This document shows, in pieces, positions 29,895-39,581 of a stretch of 64,000 nt of DNA (positions are counted from its first letter, which is position 1; every line of letters starts with the position of its first letter). Made by a program: the position numbers and the translations under genes. This DNA comes from Hondaea fermentalgiana. Taxonomy: Eukaryota; Sar; Bigyra; Thraustochytrida; Thraustochytriidae. The stretch is from the NCBI GenBank assembly GCA_014084085.1, contig NPFB01000023.1:89564-153563 (forward strand). The letters are read 5' to 3'. Under the pieces are notes generated by a model that was not told the DNA's origin, ran no database searches, and saw nothing but the letters and a program-made list of their open reading frames with translations.

Positions 29895-31010
29895 ATGAAA
29901 AGCCTGCGCAGAGGAAAGCGACACGACCTCGCAGCCAAGGACGGACAGGACGCGGGAGGGGTCGACCTGAAGGCGCTCTGCAAGTCGCAGCCGCGGCTGA
30001 AAAAGCTTTGCGACGACCCGTGCGTGCGTGCATGCTGAAGACCAGAACAGCAGACAGCAAAGCTTGCTTCAAGGCGAGCCGCCAGCGAGGACGACGCGGA
30101 GGCCGCGTTGCCGAGGATGCCGCGGTACCTGCTGGATGACGACCGTGTCGAGCTGCGCGGAGATCGCGTGCTGTTTACGCGACGCGCACGAGGGACGCCG
30201 GGCACTGCGCATGGCGGCAGTATTGGCGCGGTGTACCTAGGCCTTGTGCCGCGCGAAGGCGAGGCCGTGGAGGCCTTTGAGGTCGTCTTCAAGGCCAAGG
30301 CCCTCGTGGAGACGTGGACTCGGTTGCAAATTGACGCCGACGACCGCGCCAAGGCTACATTTTGGCAAGACAATGTGCTGCTTTCCGAGGGTCGATTGCG
30401 TCTCGTGCCGATCTCTGCGACGGCGCAACCTTGCGTGTCTCCGTGGCAGCGTGGACGGGCATGTGAGGAGGCGCTGCGCAGCAAATTGCCGACGGGCACG
30501 GCCGTGAGTGTGCCTGACTTCAAGGTCGCGCGAGCGATCACACCAGAACGGCTGGCAGCAGGGTATTCACATTTTGAGTTTCACAACAAACCTCGAATGC
30601 GTTTTCAGGAAGCGGTTTTGCGTGCTGACATGGCTGCCGAGACTGCAACGACGGAGGCCGTGCTGTACGTCTCGCCCAAGGCCGGCTCAGACAAGGCCGG
30701 CTCGGATCGCGTTTCCGAGGGTGCACTCTTTACAGCGCTGGACGAGGTCATGGGCGCCACGGTGAACATGGTGTTTGCGCAGCCGCTCGTCACGGGAAGT
30801 TTGCAGATTGAATTTCCGGTGCCAGTTTGTTTCGAGAGCGCGGATGCCTCGGCCGCGCTTTTATGCGAGACTTCTGTGCGTCGAGCAAGTCCCGGGAGCC
30901 GCCGTGTTCTTGTCGACTCTTCCCTGTACGCGCTCGGTCCGAACGGCGAACGCGACGTCGAGGTCACTCGAGGCACGGCTACTTTTGTCTTGCTCGAAGG
31001 CAAGCTCTAA
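29895..31010 (+). CDS. hotdog-fold (thioesterase-like) protein, probably 2 exons
   Basis: Proposed exons are 29895-30019 and 30086-31010 (intron 66 nt, donor GTGCGT, acceptor CAG), giving 349 residues. An alternative acceptor at 30073 shortens the intron to 54 nt and keeps phase. A simple one-exon model would start at ATG 30117 (297 residues). I prefer splicing because both flanks read smoothly in one phase (KKLCDD... to DDAEAALPRM). The last 100 residues resemble the hotdog fold of small acyl-CoA thioesterases: GALFTALDEVMGATVNMVF, VTGSLQIEFPVPV, and a final strand RGTATFVLLEGKL. Residues before that are not recognised. A role in acyl-CoA hydrolysis is inferred from fold only; the catalytic residue is not obvious. 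The first exon rests on my splice reading. Confidence 0.6.
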
Positions 31011-31675
31011 CCATCAATGTGCTCTGATCTTCTTGCCTTTTGCGCGCGAGCGCTCGCACCTGTATCTCCTTGGAAAACGTCCCGTCCATCGTCCCCCCAC
31101 ACCACCCTCTCTCATCCTTCTTGTCTCGCTGCTCACCAAGCGCGCTTCATGTTGCCCTCCAGCGATGCAGTGCATTTCGCGAGAGCGTTGCGTCGTTTTC
31201 GTGACGCGCGCGTTCGGCTGGTGAGCTGTTCGTCACTGACTGTCTGGCGCTGCGCGACGAAGCGGCGGATGATGACGCCGAGTCCCCGGCCAGCGTCGTC
31301 CCTGGAGTTGCCGTCTTGCCTGAAGATCCTGGCCCTGGAGTTGCCATGTACATGCATCCGGCGCCCTTGGGAGAGAGAGGGTCGAAAGCAGACTCGGATC
31401 GAGAGAGACGCGGGCGAGACCTTGCCGCCGCTGCCGCCAGCGCCGCCGACGAGCTCGTGCGCGGTCGGACGCCTCTGCGGCAGCGCACGTCCCGGCCCCG
31501 CGGCCCCCTGCCGCCCGCGCCGCGCGGCGCCAGCGGCAAGCGGTCGAGGAAAGTCCGCTGGTCGCGGCATTTGAAGGCGCGGAAGACTCTTCTCTCCGTC
31601 GCGGTCTCGGCGCGCGGGCGGACGAAGGCCCTGCGTTGCGACGCGAGGCGACGCGGGACGGGGAGAGGAGGCACG
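31011..31675. other. intergenic stretch, GC-rich leader of the thioredoxin-like gene
   Basis: No separate gene is supported. The frame of the next gene is open back to 31346, where another ATG exists, so its protein could be 110 residues longer. The extra part is Arg-rich low complexity and I treat it as leader. Confidence 0.55.
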
Positions 31676-32524
31676 ATGTCGCAGAATGAGGTCTCTGAAG
31701 AGGGCGTCGCGATGGTCGATGCGCCCGCTGCAGCGAGCGGCACCGGAGCGAGAGAAACGGAAATGACGAACGCATCATCCATGGCGCAATCATCTTCCGC
31801 AGCACCGCCAGGGGCGGGTGCTTCTTCTTCTTCTTCATCATCGTCATCATTTACACCACCAGCACCACCATCAAATCGTCCGTCGCTGGTATCAGAATCG
31901 AATGAAGCGGACGGGGAGGAAAAGGACAGAGCCTATGTGACGCTCGCGCGACAGTCGTCTTCGATGCTCACGGACCCGTCGTCGGAGGTAGGCGTGGGCG
32001 ACGAGGTTTACATGGAAGGAGACGTGTACTCGGACATGCTGTTCACGTACGGTGTCAAGACGGTCGTGGATGCACAAGGTACGCGCGTGCCTGTGGAGCT
32101 TGCGTTGGGTGGCAAGCTCGTCGGCGTGCTTTTCACGAGCGCAAATGGTTCAGATCCGGTGGCCAAGGGCGTGGCGTTTACAGATCGCCTGGAGTCGTTG
32201 GCCGCAGCAAACAAGGACACTTTTGCAGTCTTGTATGTCTCGCAGGACAAGCTGGAGCCAGAGATGACGGAGTTTCTTTCGCGACACCCCAGTTTCTTCG
32301 CCCTGCCCTTTGAGGACAAGAACACTGGAGAAACGCTCAAGGAGGCACTCGGGGCCATGGAGATGTTCTTCCCAACGCTCATGGTTCTCGATACGACGGG
32401 CATGTGTATATCAACGTGGGGCCGGAGTGCCGTAATGTGGAATCCAAAGTATTGTCTGATGGATTGGAAGAATGGTCGCGAAGGTGTGACGACATCACAA
32501 CTCTTGTTGCATCGATTCTTCTAG
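31676..32524 (+). CDS. nucleoredoxin-like thioredoxin-fold protein lacking active-site cysteines
   Basis: 282 residues, no intron, ATG at 31676 (MSQNEVSEE); an in-frame ATG at 31346 is the alternative. The first 90 residues are Ser/Ala-rich and probably disordered. From about residue 125 the order of strands and helices fits a nucleoredoxin/tryparedoxin-type thioredoxin fold: GGKLVGVLFTSANGSDPV, FAVLYVSQDKLEPEMTEFL, FFALPFEDK, and FFPTLMVLDTTG, which holds the cis-Pro strand. Where family members have W-C-x-x-C, this protein reads TSANGSDP, so both redox cysteines are missing. It should therefore not act as a disulfide reductase; binding or scaffolding is more likely. No partner is visible. 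Confidence 0.68.
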   Translation: MSQNEVSEEGVAMVDAPAAASGTGARETEMTNASSMAQSSSAAPPGAGASSSSSSSSSFTPPAPPSNRPSLVSESNEADGEEKDRAYVTLARQSSSMLTDPSSEVGVGDEVYMEGDVYSDMLFTYGVKTVVDAQGTRVPVELALGGKLVGVLFTSANGSDPVAKGVAFTDRLESLAAANKDTFAVLYVSQDKLEPEMTEFLSRHPSFFALPFEDKNTGETLKEALGAMEMFFPTLMVLDTTGMCISTWGRSAVMWNPKYCLMDWKNGREGVTTSQLLLHRFF

Positions 32525-32973
32525 CTTTGCAAACATTTTTGGGGGGTTGCTAGCAACCTACTATAATCATTTTTCTTTTGACCTGCTGTACTAGCTACTT
32601 GCTCGATCGAAGAAGTGATAGAAAAAGAGAGAAGGATAATGAGATTCGCAGTAGTAGAAGTACTACTGCGACTACTACAACTACTACAACATCAAAATGA
32701 AAATCAAACGACTATCTGAAGGGGATACAACGAGCGCTGTCCTGGGTACGTCCACACAAAGCTTCCGTAGCTTGCTTGGATGCGCGCGACGAGGAAATCT
32801 CGAGAGAGACAGAAAAAAAAGTCTACTTGTAAGTTATGTTCCAGGGTGCACCAATCAAAGTGGGCGCCATCACGTTGCAGAGCACACTCTCGTTCGTGTA
32901 ACAGTCAGCGTGGGCGCCAATCAACTTCACTGTGCGCCCGTTTCAGAGCAATAGTGGGCGAGTTGAGTTCGTT
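32525..32973. other. convergent 3' intergenic region with CTA/AGT repeat
   Basis: The region lies between two gene ends. It holds an AGTAGTAG...CTACTAC trinucleotide stretch at about 32651-32690 that is partly self-complementary. No gene is seen. Confidence 0.6.
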
Positions 32974-34839
32974 TCACGCAGAGGTCATGGCGGACTCGAT
33001 ACGAGAAATTTGCTCATCGTCGTGCGTGATCCAGAGTACGGCGGCACCGTGCTCACGAGCATAGGACTCGACACTCTTTTCGACGCGTAGCTTAGACTCT
33101 AGATCAAGAGCAGAGGTACTCTCGTCGAGCAAGAGAACTTGTGGCTTTGAAGCGATGGCAAGGGCAACAATGACGCGCTGCGCTTCGCCACCGGAAAGCT
33201 CTTTCCACTCTTTATCCACGCTGGAGCGGCTCATGCCCCATGCAGAGATGAGCTGACGCGTTTCGGCAATGACCTCATCAGCAGTAGGAACGCCCGAGGT
33301 GGACTTGGCTACGTTGAGAGAGGAAATCTGAGCGGCGAAATCTGTCGGCGTTCCAGGGGTGTCAATCTTGTACTGGGTGACATAGCGAACCTTGTGGCGC
33401 CAGACTGTCATGTCTCGCATGGCAGATCGGCGCTCGTCACCAAGATAGAGATCGCCGCAGTCCAGAGGCACGAGGCCAGCGACAAGGCGTAGAAATTGCG
33501 ACTTGCCAGCACCACTAGGTCCCGTCACGGATGCGATTTCGCCAGCGCGGAGCGTAACTCCAAAGTCCGCAAAGAGCACACGGGTTTCTTTACTTCCAGC
33601 TTCGAGGGGAACGCTACGATTGACGCGATCGACAGTGAGAACTTTGGTGGCGTTAGGGGCTGCATTGAGGACTGTGACATGAATGCGGTTGGGAGCGAGA
33701 TCGACTGGATCTGGGGAGGTAAGATCGCTGACCTTGGTCTGGGTGTCTGCACCCGCGTTTGACGTCGTCTCGGGATCCACCGTTTTGTAGCCTTGGACCC
33801 TCGTGGGCCACCAGTTGCACATGGAAGAGCAACAGCTACGGACGGTGTAAAAGATGCTGCGACGCGGTCCGGCACGCTTGGTGAAGCGTTCGCCGCGGAG
33901 GCGATGGTCCTTGTCAAAAGCAACAAGGAGAGCAACCCAATCGATGGAAAGGATGCTTCCAAAGCCGCAGATTGCAATGAGGTACATGATGAGCATCTGA
34001 TAGCGCGCGGCCTCTTGGGGCGGGCTGCCGCCGAGGACTTGACCAGTCATCATTCCAGGGATGCTAATGAGACCAATGACGGCCATGCTGTTGAGTGTGG
34101 GCATGGTGCCCGTGCGCACAGCCTCGCGGAGCAGACGGGAGCAGGCTTCGTACTTTGTGGCACCAAAACTTAGATAGAGCTCGATTTCAGGCTGCTGTTC
34201 GACGAAGCTTGTGAGGAGTGCGTTGAGAGAGAGGGCAATGCCATTGATACAATTTCCGAGAAGCATGCCGCAAATTGGAATGACGTACTGCGGATCATAT
34301 ACGGGGGTGGGGCGAATAATGATGGCAAAGGCGAAGAGAGATACGAGGACGACGTTGCTGAGAATGGCGGCCAAGACACAGAGAAACTGGCCGCGAAAGG
34401 AATACTTGGGCCTTGCCGAGCCCTCGCGCGCCGCCAGCAGGCACATGAAGAGCACGTATCCGGCGACAACGTACCAATGTTCGGCGCCAGCCTGAAAGAT
34501 GGGCACCAGGATGAACCCAACGATACTAAGCTGGACAAAGGTACGCACGGAGGACACAAAGATTTGTGAGATGAGGTCGAGATTGAGAATGTAGGACACT
34601 GCGCACGCGAGCAGTAAGGGTGTCATGGAGAGCAGGAGTCGCGGTACAGGGACATCGACGAGGCCTCCATCGCTGCCGCTCTCCACACTCTCGCTGGGAG
34701 GTCGTGCATCGTTTACAAGGGTCTCGTTCACCTTGGTGAGTAGAATGCGTCGCGCCTCGTCGGTATAGTCCCAAGCCGAGTTATCGAAGCCCGCGAGGCG
34801 ACGTGCCTCGGCAACATAGAGCTCCGCAAGATACCACAT
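32974..34839 (-). CDS. one-chain FetB/ALS3-like permease fused to FetA/STAR1-like ABC ATPase
   Basis: 621 residues, no intron. The first in-frame ATG is at 34839; the frame is open further upstream without ATG. Residues about 70-340 match the UPF0014 (bacterial YbbM/FetB, plant ALS3/STAR2) membrane family: six or seven helices, IPICGMLLGNCINGIALSLN, LSFGATKYEACSRLLREA, PTLNSMAVIGLISIPGMMTG, and ARYQMLIMYLI. Residues about 410-621 are an ABC ATPase: Walker A GPSGAGKS near 440, signature LSGGEAQR near 546, Walker B VLLLDESTSAL near 567, H-loop ITHDD. In bacteria FetA and FetB are separate and export iron; in plants STAR1 and ALS3 are separate and linked to aluminium tolerance. Here both are one polypeptide. 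Metal export is inferred from family. The membrane compartment is unknown. Confidence 0.88.
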   Translation of the reverse strand: MWYLAELYVAEARRLAGFDNSAWDYTDEARRILLTKVNETLVNDARPPSESVESGSDGGLVDVPVPRLLLSMTPLLLACAVSYILNLDLISQIFVSSVRTFVQLSIVGFILVPIFQAGAEHWYVVAGYVLFMCLLAAREGSARPKYSFRGQFLCVLAAILSNVVLVSLFAFAIIIRPTPVYDPQYVIPICGMLLGNCINGIALSLNALLTSFVEQQPEIELYLSFGATKYEACSRLLREAVRTGTMPTLNSMAVIGLISIPGMMTGQVLGGSPPQEAARYQMLIMYLIAICGFGSILSIDWVALLVAFDKDHRLRGERFTKRAGPRRSIFYTVRSCCSSMCNWWPTRVQGYKTVDPETTSNAGADTQTKVSDLTSPDPVDLAPNRIHVTVLNAAPNATKVLTVDRVNRSVPLEAGSKETRVLFADFGVTLRAGEIASVTGPSGAGKSQFLRLVAGLVPLDCGDLYLGDERRSAMRDMTVWRHKVRYVTQYKIDTPGTPTDFAAQISSLNVAKSTSGVPTADEVIAETRQLISAWGMSRSSVDKEWKELSGGEAQRVIVALAIASKPQVLLLDESTSALDLESKLRVEKSVESYAREHGAAVLWITHDDEQISRIESAMTSA

Positions 34840-35553
34840 TTCCGGAGGACTGATGCTGGGCACGCGCGCAAGCGTGGCGTGCACACGCGTGCGCGGGCGG
34901 ATGCTAGGGTCTCTCTCGCGCTTGCGCAGACCAGTCGCGTCCGCGTCGACTAGGGCCGTGGTCTCTCGGCTCTGTTCATGCGATCGATGAATTGATCGAT
35001 CGATCAACCAACAACTTGGTGCTTTTAATGCAGTGTATAGTGTACCAACCAACCAGTAGCACCTGCCTAGGCTTGCATGGAGAAGGTGCGATGGAAGAAG
35101 GCGTGGCGAGATGGCGTCACCGTTAGTACTACACTGGCCAGAGGCCGACGGGGATTCCGATAAGCCCTGAAAGCTCGCTTATCTTGTCTTGACCCAGTCA
35201 GCCAGCTGCCACAAGCTACGGCTGCCGGCTGCGGCGGAGAATCACAAATGACCGTGGTTGCGTCAGCCTGCCGCAACCACGTCTTTGAGAGGAAAAGAAA
35301 ATGGAATGAGAGGGGAGGGGAGGGTAGAGCATGTAGTACGCCAGGCTAGCAGTTGCAGTTGCGGCGAGCTGGCTGGCTGGCTGGCTGGTGAGGCATCAAA
35401 AGGGACGAGGCAAGGATCAAGCATTGTGGAGCTCAGGGAAAAGCACTAGATATCAAAAATGATTTGACGCCGCATCACTGCGGAGAATTTACATGTGAGA
35501 GAAAGAAAAAGGGTGAATCGAAGATCTTCGCCAACTCCTGAGAGCGAGAACAT
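34840..35553. other. intergenic stretch upstream of the ABC gene
   Basis: The stretch holds the promoter side of the ABC gene and the 3' side of the LEA-like gene. It contains a CGATCGAT run near 34980-35010 and a GGCT tetramer run at 35370-35388. No gene is supported. Confidence 0.55.
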
Positions 35554-36540
35554 TTACGGGTACTCGCTGAGGTCCTGGGCGTTGGGCGCCTCGTCAGCCG
35601 AGGCGAGCATGTTGTTAACGGCGTCGTTCTCCGGGTCGAGGGTGGCCTCGACAAAGTCATGGGCGGCATCGCCAACCTTGTCGGCAAAGTTCTCCATGGT
35701 ATCCTCGGCGTTCTCGACAGACTCCTTGATGTCCTCGCGGGTGTCGGCAAAGGTCTCGCGGAGCTCGCCCTCGACCTCCTTGTCGACGGGCTGCTGCTGA
35801 GTATCACCCCAGGAAAGGTACTCATCATCGCGGGATGCCTCGAGCTCCTTCTCGGCGTCCTCCTGGGCGCGAGTGCCAACCTCGCTGGCGTACTCGCGGG
35901 CGTCCTCGGTCTTGTCGGCGACCATCTCGCTGGCGTCGTGGGCGTAGGCGGTGAGGGTCTCCTTGGCGGACTCGACGGAATCAACGACATCGTCCTTGAA
36001 GCTGGCGGCGGTCTCCTTGGCGTCCTCGGCCTTTTCGGCGGCGACCTCGTGGACGTCCTCGGCGTAGTTCTCGGCGGTCTCCTTGGCGTCGGCGGCGGCC
36101 TCCTTGGCGTCCTCCTTGACCTCGACGGCCTTGTCGGCGGCCTCGTCGGCCTTCTCCTTGGCGTCCTCCTTGATCTCGGTGGCCTTTTCGGCGGCGTCAT
36201 CGGCGGCCTCGCTCACCTTTTCCTGATGGACCTCGCGGCCGTACTGGTGGTCGACGGGTTCGGCCTCCTTGATCTCCTCCTTCTTCTCCTGGGCGGCCTC
36301 CTTGACCTCCTCGGCGGCCTCCGAGGCGGACTCCTTGGCGTCCTCCTTTTTGTCCTCGGCGGTGCCGAGCGCCTCGGACGTCTTCTCCGAGACGTACTCG
36401 CTCACATCGTTGGCTTTGTCGCGCGCGGCGTCGACGGTATCCTGCGCGGCGCCGGCGATCTCGTTGGCCTTGTCGGACACGAAGTCCTTGGCCTCCTCGA
36501 CGCGCTGCGACATGGTGTTGCTGTCATCCTGGTAACCCAT
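35554..36540 (-). CDS. LEA/apolipophorin-like amphipathic repeat protein
   Basis: 328 residues, ATG at 36540 (MGYQDDSNTM). Almost the whole protein is made of Ala/Glu/Lys/Asp 11-residue-like repeats of the pattern AxEKAxExKEDA (KATEIKEDAKEKADEAADKA, for example), with no Cys, few aromatics and no membrane segment. It should form long amphipathic helices. This is the signature of group 3 LEA proteins (desiccation, freezing and osmotic protection) and also of perilipin- or apolipoprotein-like lipid-surface proteins. In an oil-rich protist a lipid-droplet coat is a reasonable alternative; sequence alone cannot choose. The opposite strand gives a long open frame only because GCC/CTC codons read as Gly/Leu. 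Confidence 0.75.
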   Translation of the reverse strand: MGYQDDSNTMSQRVEEAKDFVSDKANEIAGAAQDTVDAARDKANDVSEYVSEKTSEALGTAEDKKEDAKESASEAAEEVKEAAQEKKEEIKEAEPVDHQYGREVHQEKVSEAADDAAEKATEIKEDAKEKADEAADKAVEVKEDAKEAAADAKETAENYAEDVHEVAAEKAEDAKETAASFKDDVVDSVESAKETLTAYAHDASEMVADKTEDAREYASEVGTRAQEDAEKELEASRDDEYLSWGDTQQQPVDKEVEGELRETFADTREDIKESVENAEDTMENFADKVGDAAHDFVEATLDPENDAVNNMLASADEAPNAQDLSEYP

Positions 36541-37958
36541 CTTTCCTCGGATCTCTTCTCTCCTCTTTGCTCTTTGCACTTGCTAGCTTGCAACTTTGCT
36601 TTGCTTCTTCGCTCGGCTGTCTTTGCGATTTGGTTTTGCTCGCTCCGCGCCCTCGCCGCAGCGTCCGGGCCGCCCCGCGCCTGCGCCTCGCGGCCTCCGG
36701 CTCGCGGCCTCTTCCGCGCCAGAGCTTCGCGATCTCGTGCTGACTGCCTGCCTGCTCTTCCCCTTCCCTGCCCGCCTTCTCCGCTCCTGCGCTGTGCGCT
36801 GCACGCGCCTTGTGCACCTTGCATCGCTCGTGTCGCCTCGGTTGCGCTTTCCCCCCTCCCTCCCTCCCTTCCTGCCCCTCCCGCACTGCGGTGAGGCTGA
36901 CGCCGCTTCCTGCTCTGCTCGCCCCCTCCCCCTGTTGCTGCCGCTGCGGGCGAGCGTTCCCGAGAGAACGGCCCCAACGCGGCGCTAACGTCGCCACTTG
37001 TTCACGAACGATCGAGCAGCTGCAGCGCAGCAGCGCAGAGCAGACAGCGGAAGAGCCTCGCGCCGCAAGAACGAAGGCGGCGCAGTACGCGCGAGAGGCC
37101 TGGCCGGCGCGGCGCGGGCCGCAGCCGCAGCAGCCCTGCAAGCACTGCTGCTGCCTGGGGGCCGAGGCGCAGGCGCGCAGAGCTTCTGCAGCGGCGGCAT
37201 CTTCATCTTTTTCGACTCTTTGCCGACTTCAACCCGCGCCGCGACCGAGAGCGGCGGGCTTCTGCAGCCGCGGCAGCGGCCAGCCAGATGGTCGCTTTCG
37301 ATTTCAAGCGTGCGCGCTCCGGCTAGCCAGCGAGCGAGCCCTGCAGCTGCAGCTGCTTGCTGCAGCTGCTGCAGCTGCTCGGTTTGCACCAGCGGCGGCG
37401 AGATTGTGGCGACGACAATCCTGCCCGCGGCGAGGAAAGCCGGGACCGCCTTTCTTGCCGGCTCGCAAGCTAGCTGCACTGGCACGCAAGCTGCAGCGCT
37501 GCTGCTACGTGGAAGCCGGAAGCGAGCTCGCTGCAGCGGTGTGCCAGATGTTATATTATGACGGGGCCCGCGAAGCTCAGGTTCGAGCACGCGTGCCGCA
37601 AGCGGTGCGGTGTGGTGCGTGCGGTGCGGTGCAGTGCGAGGCGGTGCGGGCCAGTCAGTCAGTCAGTCAGTCAGATGTCTGCCTCTCCAGATCGACGCAC
37701 TTGGCTGCACGCACGTATTGCCTGCCGAGGCTCGAGGAGACGGGAAATGGAGCGCGGTGATCTTGAAGCGGGCGGCCGATGGCCTCGGCAGCGTCGATTC
37801 CTTTTTGCCAATAATGTGAGGGCGAAGCCTGGCGCAGGTAGAATGCAGTCCGTCCTGACGGATCAGATCGGCAAGGCATTCGTGATGTCATCCCCATTCC
37901 TTATTTTTATTTTTTACTTTTTTTCTTGTTCACTCGTCACGTTCAACCTTGATGGAGT
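36541..37958. other. gene-free GC-rich stretch upstream of the LEA-like gene
   Basis: 1.4 kb without a convincing gene. Several frames of 60-316 codons overlap on both strands, but all are Arg/Ala/Cys-rich and repeat-driven. A CAGT tetramer run lies at 37650-37673. The first few hundred bases must contain the promoter of the LEA-like gene. Confidence 0.6.
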
Positions 37959-39581
37959 CTATATACCAAAGAGACGGTCCATAAGAATTTGATAACAAGA
38001 CTTGCCTTTCTGGCAAGCGTCGAGAGAGTTTTGAGTCAATCCTAGTTCTGGATCATTGGGCCCGAGCAGCTCAAGTTGCATGCGCTCAGCATCCCGGAGG
38101 TAGGAAAGCGCTGTCTTGGAGTCCCCATGATCGAGATGAAGCACGCCAAGGTGGTAAAGCGTGTTGGCCACGCCCGCGTGATTGCCGAGGTATTTCTTAT
38201 TTAGGGTAAGCGCTCTCTGAAAGCAATCCAATGCCCTTTCGAAGCGGCCCTGCGATGCGTACAAGACTCCAAGGGTATCAAGCGTGCTGCCCTGTGAAGC
38301 ACCGCGTGCGTCATGGATGCTTGCCAGCGCTTCCTCGCAGAAGTTCGAAGCCTCTTCCAAGCAACCTTGCGCGTTGTACACCACGGCAATCTTGCTCAAG
38401 GTTGCCGCTAAAGCAAGATGCCCATCGCATCGAGGAGCTTCCCTTTGATGCGACAGCGATTCTTGGAGGCACTCCAAGGCCTTCTCGAAATTGCCATGAT
38501 CGGTCGAAATGGCTGCAATCTTGTCGAGGCTTTCCGCCACGTCAGGATGGTGGTCGCCCAAGGTCTCGCGCTTTATGGAGAGCGATTTCTCGAAGGTTTC
38601 CATGGCGACCTCGAAGCTTCCTTGTTGCTCATGCACAGCAGCTATGTTGTCGAGCGTATTCGCTACCTTTGCGTGCCGGTCACCCCATACCTCCTCTTCG
38701 ATTGAGAGTGCTGCCTCCAGATATTCCATGGCTTCTTTGTAACGTTGCTGAGCGTAGAACACGATGGCAATGTTGTTGAGCGTGTCTGCCACAAGTACAT
38801 TACGGCCGCCGGAAACCTCTTTTCGAATCGACAGCGCCTCCTCGTAAAAATGCAACGCTTCTTTATAGCGATTCCGTGAATAATGTATGGCTGCGATGTT
38901 TTCGAGAGTTTTTGCGACGGACAAAACATCTCGGTCGCCGACGGCTTCCCTCGCAATCGTGAGCGACGCTTCGTAAGACGCTAAAGCCTCCTCAGAACGG
39001 CCTTGAATGGCGCAGACTTTTGCAATTTTGCCAAGCGCGACGGCTACCTCAGGATCCCGATTCCCCAATGTCTCCTTTGTGATCGATAGTGCTTTCTCAT
39101 GATGCATCAGTGCCTCCTCGAATTCGCCTTGCAAGCAATGCACCTCTGCAATGCTGTGAAGCAGATTGGACGTCTCGGGATGGCGGTCACCAAAGATTCT
39201 TTTCTTGATGGAGAGCGCTTTGTGGAAGCATTTCAGCGCCTTTTCATAGTCTCCTTGTAGCGAGCAAGCGATGGCAATGTTATTGAACGTGCTTGCAACT
39301 CCAGGATGCAGGTCCTCCCCAACGGCCGCATTGCGGATGAGCAGAGCATCTTCAAAGTGACCCAAAGCTTCCGAGTAGCGGTTTTGCAACAGAAGAACAC
39401 TAGCAAGATTGGAAATGCCGCGCGCTACAGCTGGGTGGCTGTCGCAAAGCTTTTCCTTGATTATGACCAAGGCCTTTTCGTAGTACACCAACGCCTCGTC
39501 GAAACGGCCCTGTTTTCTGAATAAGCCGGCCATGTTGTTGAGTACAGCGACGAGTGGGAACTTCTGGCCGACCAACGCATT
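37959..39581 (-). CDS. kinesin-light-chain-like TPR protein, downstream part after an in-frame stop
   Basis: This is the continuation of one reading frame that starts at 40967 and is interrupted by TGA at 39582-39584. From the first ATG after the stop (39533) it encodes 524 residues; from the stop, about 540. It consists of some twelve 42-residue tetratricopeptide repeats of the kinesin-light-chain/NPHP3 kind, each reading like LSIKKRIFGDRHPETSNLLH followed by a GxFEEALxxxEKA helix. Such repeats form a superhelix that binds peptides or cargo. No kinesin-binding coiled coil or catalytic domain is visible. The repeat phase carries on correctly across the stop, so both parts belonged to one gene. 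It is either a separate gene, a read-through product, or the tail of a nonsense-mutated allele. Confidence 0.72.
   Translation of the reverse strand, partial: NALVGQKFPLVAVLNNMAGLFRKQGRFDEALVYYEKALVIIKEKLCDSHPAVARGISNLASVLLLQNRYSEALGHFEDALLIRNAAVGEDLHPGVASTFNNIAIACSLQGDYEKALKCFHKALSIKKRIFGDRHPETSNLLHSIAEVHCLQGEFEEALMHHEKALSITKETLGNRDPEVAVALGKIAKVCAIQGRSEEALASYEASLTIAREAVGDRDVLSVAKTLENIAAIHYSRNRYKEALHFYEEALSIRKEVSGGRNVLVADTLNNIAIVFYAQQRYKEAMEYLEAALSIEEEVWGDRHAKVANTLDNIAAVHEQQGSFEVAMETFEKSLSIKRETLGDHHPDVAESLDKIAAISTDHGNFEKALECLQESLSHQREAPRCDGHLALAATLSKIAVVYNAQGCLEEASNFCEEALASIHDARGASQGSTLDTLGVLYASQGRFERALDCFQRALTLNKKYLGNHAGVANTLYHLGVLHLDHGDSKTALSYLRDAERMQLELLGPNDPELGLTQNSLDACQKGKSCYQILMDRLFGI

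Noticed and set aside
32974..34839. The ABC fusion as bacterial contamination or recent transfer
   Set aside because: It sits between spliced eukaryotic genes on both sides, has similar base composition, and its plant relatives are ordinary eukaryotic genes; transfer in the distant past cannot be excluded.
35659..36894. Plus-strand open frame of about 411 codons rich in Leu and Gly
   Set aside because: It is the antisense of the LEA-like gene; the Leu/Gly product is the mirror of GAG/GCC/AAG codons.
36810..37760. Overlapping frames up to 316 codons between the LEA-like and TPR genes
   Set aside because: Arg/Ala/Cys-rich products on both strands, no domain, no sensible start.
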